Assembly (NCBI RefSeq): GCF_002256775.1
Contig: NZ_NCII01000005.1
Coordinates: 1 to 60,081 of the forward strand
Source: Novosphingobium sp. 17-62-19
GTDB taxonomy: Bacteria; Pseudomonadota; Alphaproteobacteria; Sphingomonadales; Sphingomonadaceae
Reading direction: 5' to 3'
DNA length: 60,081 nucleotides
Part shown: piece after piece, positions 34,284-42,156 of the stretch
How the letters are laid out: every line of letters starts with the position of its first letter
How positions within the stretch are numbered: the stretch's first letter is position 1
Made by a program: the position numbers and the translations under genes
The notes under the pieces: model-generated
Told to the model about the DNA's origin: nothing
Database searches by the model: none
What the model saw: only the letters and a program-made list of their open reading frames with translations

Positions 34284-36645
34284 CCTTTGTGTTCAGAACG
34301 TCCGCCATGCCAGCCTCTCCGCCTTTTACCATGCTGCCTTCCGGCACCACATTTCCCTGCACGTGTCTTGCACCCGTCTGCTGACGCAAATCGCGCAGGG
34401 CATAGTGGGCAAGCTGGAATGCAAGAATCGATTCCGCGCCACAATTCAGATTCACACCCTGTGGGGTAACCCCGTCCCGGCACCTGCCGCTAACGAAATC
34501 GGCCAGCACCACACCACGGTCATTGCTGCCCAGAAACCAGCGATAGGCCATTTCGGCATGACGCAGCCACGCCTCATCACCCGTCGCCTTCCAGGCCGTG
34601 CCACTCGCTTCTACTGCGGCCCAGGCCTCGATCGGCTGCTGATCGAACGGCATGGCTTCATCGCGCTTGCCGAATGTATCGGAGCCGACCGGGCGAAAGT
34701 GTCCTTGCGCCGAACGTTGTTTGCTGGCGAGAAATTCAAGGCTTTCCAGCCCGTATTTCAGCCATTCATCGTTCCCAATCAGGGTGCCGCCTGCAATCAG
34801 TGCCTGCGGTATGCGTGCATTGTCATACCCAAGGCCGGTCTCGAACCAGCACCAGTCCGGCTTGCGCGATGCAGCGTACAACCGGCAAAGTTCTGCACCA
34901 CCCAACGCCAGCGCCATGCGCGCGCCTTCCTGCGCCGGGTTGGCGCGGAGTGCCTCAACACAGCCGAGCATCACAAAGGCGATGGTGCGTGGTGATGTCA
35001 GCGCTGCAACCGATGGCAGCGCAATGTCGAACCACTGCGCAGCCCACGCGCGAAGGCCATCATCCGGCGCATTGTTCATCGCGCACCCCAGCGCCCAGAT
35101 CGTCCGGCCGTTGCTGTCTTGCGAACCAATGCTTTCGCACCAGGTACGATCATAATTCATGAAGTTGCGAAACGCCCGCACGTCCGGGTTCCATGCGTAC
35201 TGGATGAATGCGGCATAGACCGTCGCCCAGCGTTGCCGCTCTGCCAGCGGAACCGCATCGGCCGCGCCCATCAGCATCAAAGCGCGCACATTGTCGTCAA
35301 GACAATAGCCGTGCCGCCGATCAGGAATGGTGCCGATCGCGTGCTGCAACATGCCGGTCGCGTCCGACATTGCCGCCACGCCTGCAAACCCCGGCGTTGC
35401 CAGCAAGGGCACGGGCCGCACCGGTCGTGCCACCACGCTTTCCACCAAAGCCTGCGTGGCGGCGGCAAAGCGGGGCCAGATCGTCTCGCGCCCCTTTTCC
35501 CACGCCCGCCACTGCATCGCGTGCAAGCCGGCGGGGTCATCGAACAAGCCGGTCACCGCATGGGCGATCTGATCCGCGCTGTGCGGTTCCACCAGAATGC
35601 CGATACCATCGCCCAGCAATTCGCGCGCGTGGACATAGGGCGTGGATACCACCGCCTTGCCCAGCGCCACGGCATAGCTCAGCGTGCCCGATGTCGATTG
35701 CTGCAAATTTTGGTACGGGGTCAGGTAAACGTCGCAGGCTTCCAACTGGCCCAGCAGTTCGTCATTGTCCAAAAAGCGATTGTCCCATTCCAAATGCGCG
35801 GCCACCCCCAGCTTTTCGGCAAGGCCGGCCAAGCTTTCGCGGTAGCGCTCTCCCTCACTGGCCAGCAGGTTGGGGTGGGTTGCGCCTACGATACGGTAGA
35901 GCGCATCGGGGTGCCGCTCGACAATCGCAGGAAGCGCCTCGATCACCGTCTCCAGCCCTTTGCCAGGGCCAAGCAGGCCGAACGTCATCATCACCTTGCG
36001 TCCGGCAAGGCCTGCCCGCGCCTTGAATTCCTCGCCGCGCCCGAACGGACGATCAGGCGCCCCATGCGGGATCACCGCGATCCGGTTCGGATCGACCTGA
36101 TGAACCTCCTGCAGCAGCCATGCCGAATGTTGCGACATCACCATCACCCGCGATGCCCGGCGCAAAAGATGATCCAAAACGTTACGTTGTTGCAACGATG
36201 GCTCGGCCAGCACGGTATGCAATGTCACGATCAGCGGCGCGGCCACGCGGTCCACCAGTTCAAGCACCATCGCCCCGGCCTCTCCGCCGAAAATCCCGTA
36301 TTCGTGCTGGAGCCAGATAGCATCGACTGCGTCGTCGTTAATGGTGCGGGCCGCAGCCCGATAATCTTCCACGCGGTCGGCAGAGATGACGCTGCGGACA
36401 CCTTCATAAACCAGCCCGGACCGCCCATCGTCGATCACGTGCATGTCGATTTCCAAACTGCACCTAGATGCACCTAAATGCACATAGATGTCCGTTGTGA
36501 AGGTTGCGATGCCACATTTGCGGGGCTGAAAGCCGCCGATCAGCGCAATGCGGCGCACGCCCTTTGCACGGGTGTGGCTACGGAAGGAAAGAACATCACC
36601 GGGAAGCGCGCTGGCAAAGCCGGACGTATCGTTGCTGGCAATCAT
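34258..36645 (-). CDS. GT4 glycosyltransferase fused to a helical-barrel-like domain
   Basis: A 795-residue fusion. The N-terminal 400 residues are a GT4 enzyme (GGFQPRKCGIATFTTDIY, WLQHEYGIFGGEAG, VMSQHSAW, FGLLGPGKGLETVIEAL, TPYQNLQQSTSGTLSYAVAL). From about residue 440 to 765 a helical domain rich in Trp, with HGYCLDDNVRALMLMG, NYDRTWCESIGSQDSNGR, WCWFETGLGYDNARIPQALI and PFDQQPIEAWAAVEA, resembles (alpha/alpha)6 carbohydrate-active barrels. I chose the ATG at 36645 (GGAAG upstream). The frame extends to 36750 without family features. First gene of an operon with the GH130 phosphorylase, manC and manA, so GDP-mannose is a likely donor. The role of the second domain is unknown. Confidence 0.82.
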   Translation of the reverse strand: MIASNDTSGFASALPGDVLSFRSHTRAKGVRRIALIGGFQPRKCGIATFTTDIYVHLGASRCSLEIDMHVIDDGRSGLVYEGVRSVISADRVEDYRAAARTINDDAVDAIWLQHEYGIFGGEAGAMVLELVDRVAAPLIVTLHTVLAEPSLQQRNVLDHLLRRASRVMVMSQHSAWLLQEVHQVDPNRIAVIPHGAPDRPFGRGEEFKARAGLAGRKVMMTFGLLGPGKGLETVIEALPAIVERHPDALYRIVGATHPNLLASEGERYRESLAGLAEKLGVAAHLEWDNRFLDNDELLGQLEACDVYLTPYQNLQQSTSGTLSYAVALGKAVVSTPYVHARELLGDGIGILVEPHSADQIAHAVTGLFDDPAGLHAMQWRAWEKGRETIWPRFAAATQALVESVVARPVRPVPLLATPGFAGVAAMSDATGMLQHAIGTIPDRRHGYCLDDNVRALMLMGAADAVPLAERQRWATVYAAFIQYAWNPDVRAFRNFMNYDRTWCESIGSQDSNGRTIWALGCAMNNAPDDGLRAWAAQWFDIALPSVAALTSPRTIAFVMLGCVEALRANPAQEGARMALALGGAELCRLYAASRKPDWCWFETGLGYDNARIPQALIAGGTLIGNDEWLKYGLESLEFLASKQRSAQGHFRPVGSDTFGKRDEAMPFDQQPIEAWAAVEASGTAWKATGDEAWLRHAEMAYRWFLGSNDRGVVLADFVSGRCRDGVTPQGVNLNCGAESILAFQLAHYALRDLRQQTGARHVQGNVVPEGSMVKGGEAGMADVLNTKGAHKLAGA

Positions 36646-36731
36646 GGACAGTGGTCTTCCAAAATGGCGGGCTTTGCCGCAATGGCAAAACCCTTGACCG
36701 TCACTGACCAAACGCTGATGGCCCCGCCCGG

Positions 36732-36808
36732 TTGCAACACTTTGCAACAAGCAGTCGAATTTATTGTACGATCTGCCGCAGATTCAGAACAATACGTTGT
36801 TAAACAAC
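36732..36808 (-). promoter_or_regulatory. Candidate promoter and operators for the mannose operon
   Basis: On the reverse strand a -35-like TTGTTC (36787-36792) and a -10-like TACAAT (36763-36768) are 18 bases apart. Just upstream of the -35 is a near-perfect palindrome, GTTGTT-A-AACAAC (36796-36808). Just after the expected transcript start are two TTGCAAC copies (36732-36738 and 36742-36748), ten bases or one helical turn apart. The arrangement looks like activator and repressor sites, but no cognate regulator is visible. Confidence 0.45.
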
Positions 36809-36824
36809 AACATTTCCCGATTAC

Positions 36825-37595
36825 TCACGGCGCAAACCAGCGCTGCTCCCACCCATAGTCGGAAACCACCGGATTGCCAGCGGCATCGGTGGCGGGGCGA
36901 AAACGGAACCGCTCGCGCGCCAGCTTGCAAGTTACGGCATCCGCTTCTGACACTCCGCTCGCCCGCCAGATCTTGCAGGCGGATACGCGGCCATCGATGC
37001 CCACCGTCAGCAAAATCACGACCCGCTTGCCGATCCGCGCATCGCGGCTTGCGGCGGGATAATCGCGGGTGGAGCGGATATCGCCTGCGATCTTTTCGGC
37101 CTTGCGAGTCAACCCGCCGCCCGACCCGTTGCCACTTACCCCACTGCCTGTGCCTTGGCCTTCTCCGCCCCCGCCTGTGCCCTGACCTTGTGCCGCCGCG
37201 CCCGATTGCTGGGCATTGCCGGTGGAGGCGACTGGGGGCGCAGGCATTTTCTTTGCCGGAACGCGGGCCTTTGCCACGACCGGCTTGGCGACGGCCTTCT
37301 TCCCTTCCTCGCCCGATGCCCCTGCCGGTTCGGGCGTAGTCGGGCTGGGTGTAGGCGTCGGCTTTTCCAGCGGCACGTCAAAGGTTTGCACGGTATAGCG
37401 CTCTTCCGCGCCGAATGGCAGCACCGGGACGCCACCGAAGCCATGCACCACGCCCCACAGCACCATCAGATGCAGCACCACCGCCAGCGCAGTCGCGGCC
37501 ATGCGGTTGCGACCTGACCCGGTCTGGTCGGTGAAGCGCTGCGAATCGGATAGTCCCTCGTCCACAGCCTCCACATAGCGCAGATTTGCGGCCAT
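36825..37595 (-). CDS. TonB-family energy transducer
   Basis: Couples the inner-membrane proton-motive complex to outer-membrane receptors. The 256 residues have a single membrane anchor near 32-52 (MAATALAVVLHLMVLWGVV), a Pro-, Ala- and Gly-rich periplasmic linker (about 75-160), and a C-terminal TonB domain (about 165-256; GKRVVILLTVGIDGRVSACK, TCKLARERFRFRPATD). ExbB/ExbD are not adjacent. It begins 32 bases after fdhD on the same strand, so it may be read from the fds operon or from its own promoter. Confidence 0.88.
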   Translation of the reverse strand: MAANLRYVEAVDEGLSDSQRFTDQTGSGRNRMAATALAVVLHLMVLWGVVHGFGGVPVLPFGAEERYTVQTFDVPLEKPTPTPSPTTPEPAGASGEEGKKAVAKPVVAKARVPAKKMPAPPVASTGNAQQSGAAAQGQGTGGGGEGQGTGSGVSGNGSGGGLTRKAEKIAGDIRSTRDYPAASRDARIGKRVVILLTVGIDGRVSACKIWRASGVSEADAVTCKLARERFRFRPATDAAGNPVVSDYGWEQRWFAP

Positions 37596-37627
37596 CGGCT
37601 TCAGCGGAATGGTCTAGCCCGGACGGA

Positions 37628-38422
37628 TCAGGACTCCAGCAGGCTGTCCCGCCGCGTAAGGCTCACCAACCGCAACCCGTGCGCCGCCGCCTGCTCCACC
37701 GCCAAGGTCGATGCGGCGGAAACCGTCGCCAGCAACGGAACGCCTGCGATCACCGCCTTCTGCACCAGTTCGAAGCTGCACCGCGCAGTCAGCAGAACAA
37801 AGTGTTTGGTTGGATCAAGGCCTGCCCGCGCGGCAGCACCCAGCAGCTTGTCGAAAGCATTGTGCCGCCCCACGTCCTCGCGCACCAGCAGGATCGTACC
37901 ATCGGGCGCGCAGAGCGCCGCCGCATGGGCCGCGCGCGTGGCCTGTCCCAGTACCTGCTGATCGCCCAGCGCCTCTACCGCCCGAAACAGCGCGGCAGGC
38001 GAAACCTCCAGCTTCGCCGTGACGGGCAACAAAGGCCGCATCACCTGCTCAAGGCTCTCGATCCCGCATAGCCCGCAACTGCCCTCGGACAGCCGCAACC
38101 GCGCGCGTTCCAGCAGCGGACCTGCGCCCGATGCGGCCAGTTGCACCCGCAGCATCCAGCCGCCTGCCTCTACCGGTGCGGCATCGGCGGACATGAACTC
38201 GTCGACCGACGCAATCAGCTGTTCGGAAAGGCAAAACCCCAGCGCATAGTCTTGCAGATCTGTGGGCGTTGCCATCATGACGGCGTAGCCCAACCCGTTG
38301 ATCTCGATGGCGACCGGCGCTTCTTCGGCCAGCGCACGCGTTATGTCCTGCGCAGGGCGACCATCGGCAAAGTGCTCCTGAAACTGGAAGGGACGTGCGC
38401 CCTCAACCGGCATCGGAGCCAT
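37628..38422 (-). CDS. fdhD: Formate dehydrogenase accessory sulfurtransferase FdhD (FdsC)
   Basis: Delivers sulfur to the bis-MGD molybdenum cofactor so that formate dehydrogenase becomes active. Key features: the Cys pair in GSCGLCGIESLEQ, EVALEIN-like VAIEINGLGYAVMMATP, VREDVGRHNAFDKLLG and a C-terminal ARCSFELVQKAVIAGVP with the terminal LVSLTRRDS. The ATG at 38422 is the normal FdhD start (264 residues); the frame extends 29 codons upstream into fdsD. It overlaps the end of fdsD by 20 bases and closes the fds set. Confidence 0.93.
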   Translation of the reverse strand: MAPMPVEGARPFQFQEHFADGRPAQDITRALAEEAPVAIEINGLGYAVMMATPTDLQDYALGFCLSEQLIASVDEFMSADAAPVEAGGWMLRVQLAASGAGPLLERARLRLSEGSCGLCGIESLEQVMRPLLPVTAKLEVSPAALFRAVEALGDQQVLGQATRAAHAAALCAPDGTILLVREDVGRHNAFDKLLGAAARAGLDPTKHFVLLTARCSFELVQKAVIAGVPLLATVSAASTLAVEQAAAHGLRLVSLTRRDSLLES

Positions 38423-38669
38423 GAACCGCAGGATCGGTTGCGCGCGTCTGTGGCGGGGGGATGCGACCTGCGGCAATGCGTGCCACCGCCTCTGCCGCCA
38501 CTGGTTCAAGCGCGCCTGCGCCTTCAGCCAGAAGAGTGTCGATCATACGCGGCGTCCAGAAGGCCACGATGTGATCGGCCACCGAAGCCACCGGCGCTTC
38601 ATCGTGCACCATGTTCCGGGCGATCTGGTTGGCCATATAGGCCAGCTTTTCTGCCGTCTGCCCGCTCAT
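38403..38669 (-). CDS. fdsD: NAD-dependent formate dehydrogenase delta subunit
   Basis: A small (88-residue) subunit of the FdsABGD formate dehydrogenase. KLAYMANQIARNMVHDEAP, VADHIVAFWTPRMIDTLL and a C-terminal AVARI stretch match the FdsD family. It starts inside the fdsA stop codon (ATGA overlap) and overlaps fdhD by 20 bases. A longer frame continues upstream inside fdsA and is an artefact. Its function in the complex is not well understood. Confidence 0.9.
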   Translation of the reverse strand: MSGQTAEKLAYMANQIARNMVHDEAPVASVADHIVAFWTPRMIDTLLAEGAGALEPVAAEAVARIAAGRIPPPQTRATDPAVHGSDAG

Positions 38670-41518
38670 TCGGCAGGTTCCATCGCGGAACCGGCAATTC
38701 GGCGTGAGCGTGTGGCCTGTGCCTCGTAGTCCGCTTGCCATTCGCTCGGCCCGTTGCTGGGCGTGATCTGCACGGCCGTCACCTTGTATTCGGGACAGTT
38801 CGTGGCCCAGTCCGAATAGTCGGTGGTCACGACATTGGCCTGCGTGGCGGGGTGGTGGAACGTGGTGTAGACCACGCCCGGTGCGACGCGGTCGGTCACC
38901 GTCGCGCGCAAGGTCGTCTCGCCTGATCGGCTGGCAAGCTTCACCCAATCGCCCGATTTCAGGCCCCGGTTCTCGGCATCGGTCGGGTGGATTTCCAGCA
39001 AGTCTTCCTCATGCCAAACCACGTTTGCCGTGCGCCGCGTCTGCGCGCCGACGTTGTACTGGCTGAGGATGCGGCCCGTGGTCAGCAGCAGCGGGAAGCG
39101 TGGGCCGGTGCGTTCGTCGGTCGGAACGTAGTCTGTCACGACAAACTTGCCCTTGCCGCGCACGAAACCGTCGATGTGCATGATGGGCGATCCGTCGGGC
39201 GCCTTGTCATTCACTGGCCACTGCAAGGACCCCTCGGCATCGAGCCGCTTGTAGTTCACCCCGGCGAAAGTGGGCGTCAGGCGCGCGATCTCGTCCATGA
39301 TCTCGCTCGGGTGGGTGTAGTTCCAGTCCAGCCCCACGGCGCGGGCCAGTTCCTGCGTGACCTCCCAATCCTCATAGCCGTTCAACGGCTCCATCACCTT
39401 GCGCACCGGCTGAATGCGGCGCTCGGCATTGGTGAACGTTCCGTTCTTCTCAAGGAAGGTCGATCCCGGCAGGAACACGTGCGCGTAGTTCGCGGTTTCG
39501 TTCAGGAACAGGTCGTGGACGATCACGCATTCCATCGCGGCAAGGCCCGCCATGACGTGCTTGGTATCCGGGTCGGACTGCAGAATGTCCTCGCCCTGGA
39601 TGTAGATCGCCTTGAATTCGCCATCGGTGGCGGCATCCAGCATGTTCGGGATGCGCAGGCCCGGCTCGGGATCGATGGGCACGCCCCATTCCGTTTCGAA
39701 CAATGCGCGCGTCGCCGCGTCCGATACGTGGCGGTAGCCGGAAAGTTCGTGCGGGAAGCTGCCCATATCGCAGGCACCCTGCACATTGTTCTGCCCGCGC
39801 AAGGGGTTCACGCCCACACCGCGCCGCCCGATATTGCCCGTCACCATCGCCAGATTGGCAATGGACATGACGGTCGACGAACCCTGCGAATGCTCGGTCA
39901 CGCCTAGGCCGTAATAGATGGCACCGTTTCCGCCCGTGGCGAAGAGACGCGCAGCACCACGGATGGCCTCGGCGTCGACACCAATAACTGGGCTGAGGAA
40001 TTCCGGGCTGTTGCGCTCTGCCGAAACGAATTCGGCCCAGTGCTGGTACTCGTCCCAGTCACACCGTTCGCGGATGAAGGCCTCATCCGCCAGCCCCTCG
40101 GTCACGATCACGTGGGCCAACGCGGTCAGGATCGCCACATTGGTGCCGGGGCGTAGCGGCAGATGGAAATCCGCCTCGATATGCGGGCTGCGCACCAGAT
40201 CGGTGCGACGCGGATCGATCACGATCAGCTTTGCACCCTGCCGAAGCCGCCGCTTCATCCGGCTGGCGAAGACGGGGTGCCCATCGGTCGGGTTCGCCCC
40301 GATCACCAGCATCACGTCGCTGTCTTCGACGCTGTCAAAGTCCTGCGTGCCCGCCGAAGTGCCGAAGGTGGTCTTCAAGCCATAGCCAGTGGGCGAATGG
40401 CACACCCGCGCACAAGTATCGACATTGTTGGTGCCGAAGCCTGCCCGGATCAGCTTCTGGACAAGGAAGCCCTCCTCATTGGTGCAGCGGCTCGACACAA
40501 TCCCGCCAAGCGCATTGCGGCCATACTTGTCGCGGATGCGGTTGATCTCACTCGCGGTGTACGACAGCGCCTCTTCCCACGAAACCTCGCGCCAAGGCTG
40601 GTCGATGCTTTCGCGGATCATCGGCGAAAGCACGCGTTCCTGATGCTGGGCATAGCCCCATGCGAAGCGGCCCTTGACGCACGAATGCCCGCGATTGGCC
40701 TTGCCGTCCTTCCACGGCACCATGCGCACCACCTGTTCGCCGCGCATCTCGGCCCGGAACGTGCAGCCCACGCCGCAATAGGCGCAAGTGGTGATGACCG
40801 AGCGTTCGGGCTTGCCGATGTCCTTGACCGCCTTTTCCTGCAAGGTGGCGGTCGGGCAGGCCTGCACGCAAGCCCCGCACGAAACGCATTCGGACGACAG
40901 GAAACTGTCCGAAGTGAGGCCCGCAGAAACCTTCGAGTCAAACCCGCGCCCGTCGATGGTCAGCGCCAGCGTGCCCTGCACTTCATCGCAAGCACGCACG
41001 CAGCGCGAACAGACGATGCACTTGCTGGGGTCGAAGTCGAAATAAGGGTTCGAGATATCGGGCATCTCGCCCAGATGGTTCTCGCCCTCATAGCCATAGC
41101 GCACATCGCGCAGGCCCACGGCGGCGGCCTGATCCTGCAACTCGCAATCGTTGTTGGCGCTGCAGGTCAGGCAATCGAGCGGGTGATCGGAGATATAGAG
41201 TTCCATCACGCCCTTGCGCAGCTTCTGCAGCTTGGGCGTCTGGGTGTTGACCTGCATTCCCTCAGTCACCGGAGTGGTGCAGCTTGCGGGCGTGCCGCGC
41301 ATCCCGTCAATCTCGACAAGGCACAGACGGCAGGATCCGAACTGCTTGAGGTTGTCGGTCGCGCAGAGCTTGGGGATCGATCCACCGGTCAGTGCGGCGG
41401 CGCGCATGACGGTGGTGCCAGCAGGGACGGTAACTTCGCGCCCGTCGATGGAGCAGGTTACCTGCGTGTCCGAACGGACCTCCGGGGTGCCGAAATCAGC
41501 CTGACGTTCATAGCCCAT
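38666..41518 (-). CDS. fdsA: NAD-dependent formate dehydrogenase alpha (molybdenum) subunit
   Basis: The catalytic subunit (950 residues), oxidising formate to CO2. In order: a [2Fe-2S] domain (CSIDGREVTVPAGTTVM, FGSCRLCLVEIDG), a Cys/His cluster (CLTCSANNDCELQDQA), two ferredoxin clusters (CIVCSRCVRACDEVQG, CVSCGACVQACP), then the molybdopterin domain with CAYCGVGC for its [4Fe-4S] cluster and the active-site Cys-His pair in CARVCHSPTGYGLKTTFG. The MGD-binding C-terminal domain begins near residue 800. The ATG at 41518 has GGAGAGG upstream; the start overlaps mobA by 11 bases. Confidence 0.97.
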   Translation of the reverse strand: MGYERQADFGTPEVRSDTQVTCSIDGREVTVPAGTTVMRAAALTGGSIPKLCATDNLKQFGSCRLCLVEIDGMRGTPASCTTPVTEGMQVNTQTPKLQKLRKGVMELYISDHPLDCLTCSANNDCELQDQAAAVGLRDVRYGYEGENHLGEMPDISNPYFDFDPSKCIVCSRCVRACDEVQGTLALTIDGRGFDSKVSAGLTSDSFLSSECVSCGACVQACPTATLQEKAVKDIGKPERSVITTCAYCGVGCTFRAEMRGEQVVRMVPWKDGKANRGHSCVKGRFAWGYAQHQERVLSPMIRESIDQPWREVSWEEALSYTASEINRIRDKYGRNALGGIVSSRCTNEEGFLVQKLIRAGFGTNNVDTCARVCHSPTGYGLKTTFGTSAGTQDFDSVEDSDVMLVIGANPTDGHPVFASRMKRRLRQGAKLIVIDPRRTDLVRSPHIEADFHLPLRPGTNVAILTALAHVIVTEGLADEAFIRERCDWDEYQHWAEFVSAERNSPEFLSPVIGVDAEAIRGAARLFATGGNGAIYYGLGVTEHSQGSSTVMSIANLAMVTGNIGRRGVGVNPLRGQNNVQGACDMGSFPHELSGYRHVSDAATRALFETEWGVPIDPEPGLRIPNMLDAATDGEFKAIYIQGEDILQSDPDTKHVMAGLAAMECVIVHDLFLNETANYAHVFLPGSTFLEKNGTFTNAERRIQPVRKVMEPLNGYEDWEVTQELARAVGLDWNYTHPSEIMDEIARLTPTFAGVNYKRLDAEGSLQWPVNDKAPDGSPIMHIDGFVRGKGKFVVTDYVPTDERTGPRFPLLLTTGRILSQYNVGAQTRRTANVVWHEEDLLEIHPTDAENRGLKSGDWVKLASRSGETTLRATVTDRVAPGVVYTTFHHPATQANVVTTDYSDWATNCPEYKVTAVQITPSNGPSEWQADYEAQATRSRRIAGSAMEPAE

Positions 41519-42041
41519 GTGATCGCCTCTCCGCAGACTCAAGGTCTGCCGGTGTATTGATATTAGCAGGATTTTCCGAAAATTGCACCGCGCGTGCGCC
41601 GATGCTCTGCGCAAAGGCCAGCATCGAATGGCGGCCTTCACTGGTCAGCATGGCATCCAGCGTGGCCGAAGCACCGGCAGGCCACAGACCGATCACCGGC
41701 TGACTCTCGCAATAAGCGGGCGCAGGCTGCAACTGCGCAACCAGATCGCTTCCCAGCCCGACGCTATCGACCGAACAGGTCAGCACATGCGTGTAACCCG
41801 CATCGCGCGCATGGTGGAGCGCTGCGGCGATCCCGCCCAATGGTCCCATATCGGCGCGCGGCCAATCGGGCATGGTCGGGGCAGGTGCAGTTTCGCGTCC
41901 GATGACGACTACGGCATCGCAATGGGCCTCCAGTGCTTCCACCGCACGCACCAGCAGTGTGCGCCCGCCAAGCTCGGCCAGCGCCTTGTCGCTACCGAAG
42001 CGGGTGGATTTGCCACCGGCAAGGACCGCGCCGAGGATCAC
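41508..42041 (-). CDS. mobA: Molybdenum cofactor guanylyltransferase
   Basis: Converts Mo-molybdopterin to the guanine dinucleotide form used by FdsA. The 177 residues show the nucleotide-binding start GAVLAGGKSTRFGSDKAL, RADMGPLGGIAAAL and CSVDSVGLGSDLV, then the C-terminal FSENPANINTPADLE. The gene sits inside the fds set, between fdsB and fdsA, and overlaps fdsA by 11 bases. This placement ties cofactor maturation to enzyme expression. Confidence 0.93.
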   Translation of the reverse strand: MILGAVLAGGKSTRFGSDKALAELGGRTLLVRAVEALEAHCDAVVVIGRETAPAPTMPDWPRADMGPLGGIAAALHHARDAGYTHVLTCSVDSVGLGSDLVAQLQPAPAYCESQPVIGLWPAGASATLDAMLTSEGRHSMLAFAQSIGARAVQFSENPANINTPADLESAERRSHGL

Positions 42042-42063
42042 TGTTGCCGCGCCCTTGCGCGGC

Positions 42064-42146
42064 CATGCTTCGACAAGCTCAGCATGAGCGGGGTTGGAAT
42101 GGCGATCTCAACCAACATCCGCTCATCCTGAGCCTGTCGAAGGATG
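42064..42146. repeat. REP-like inverted repeat between fdsB and mobA
   Basis: Two 28-base arms, 42064-42091 and 42119-42146, are near-exact reverse complements (three or four mismatches) with a 27-base spacer. The left arm begins CATGCTTCGACAAGCTCAGC and ends ATGAGCGG. Similar CTTCGACA-GCTCAG-ATGAGCGG sequences are, to my knowledge, scattered in sphingomonad genomes, so this is a REP/BIME-type element. In RNA it would fold into a long stem within the fds transcript and could set the fdsB:fdsA expression ratio. Confidence 0.8.
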
Positions 42147-42156
42147 CCAAACGCCC

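Noticed and set aside
35119-36477. Forward frame of 452 codons opposite the GT4 fusion gene
   Set aside because: His/Arg/Gln-rich translation typical of an antisense frame; the reverse gene is well supported.
36460-36489. Three near-identical 10-base units (GCACCTAGAT-like)
   Set aside because: They lie inside the GT4 coding sequence, have only three degenerate copies and are explained by the coded residues; not a CRISPR or iteron.
38670-38948. Upstream extension of the fdsD frame
   Set aside because: It lies inside fdsA in another frame; the family starts at the ATG overlapping the fdsA stop.
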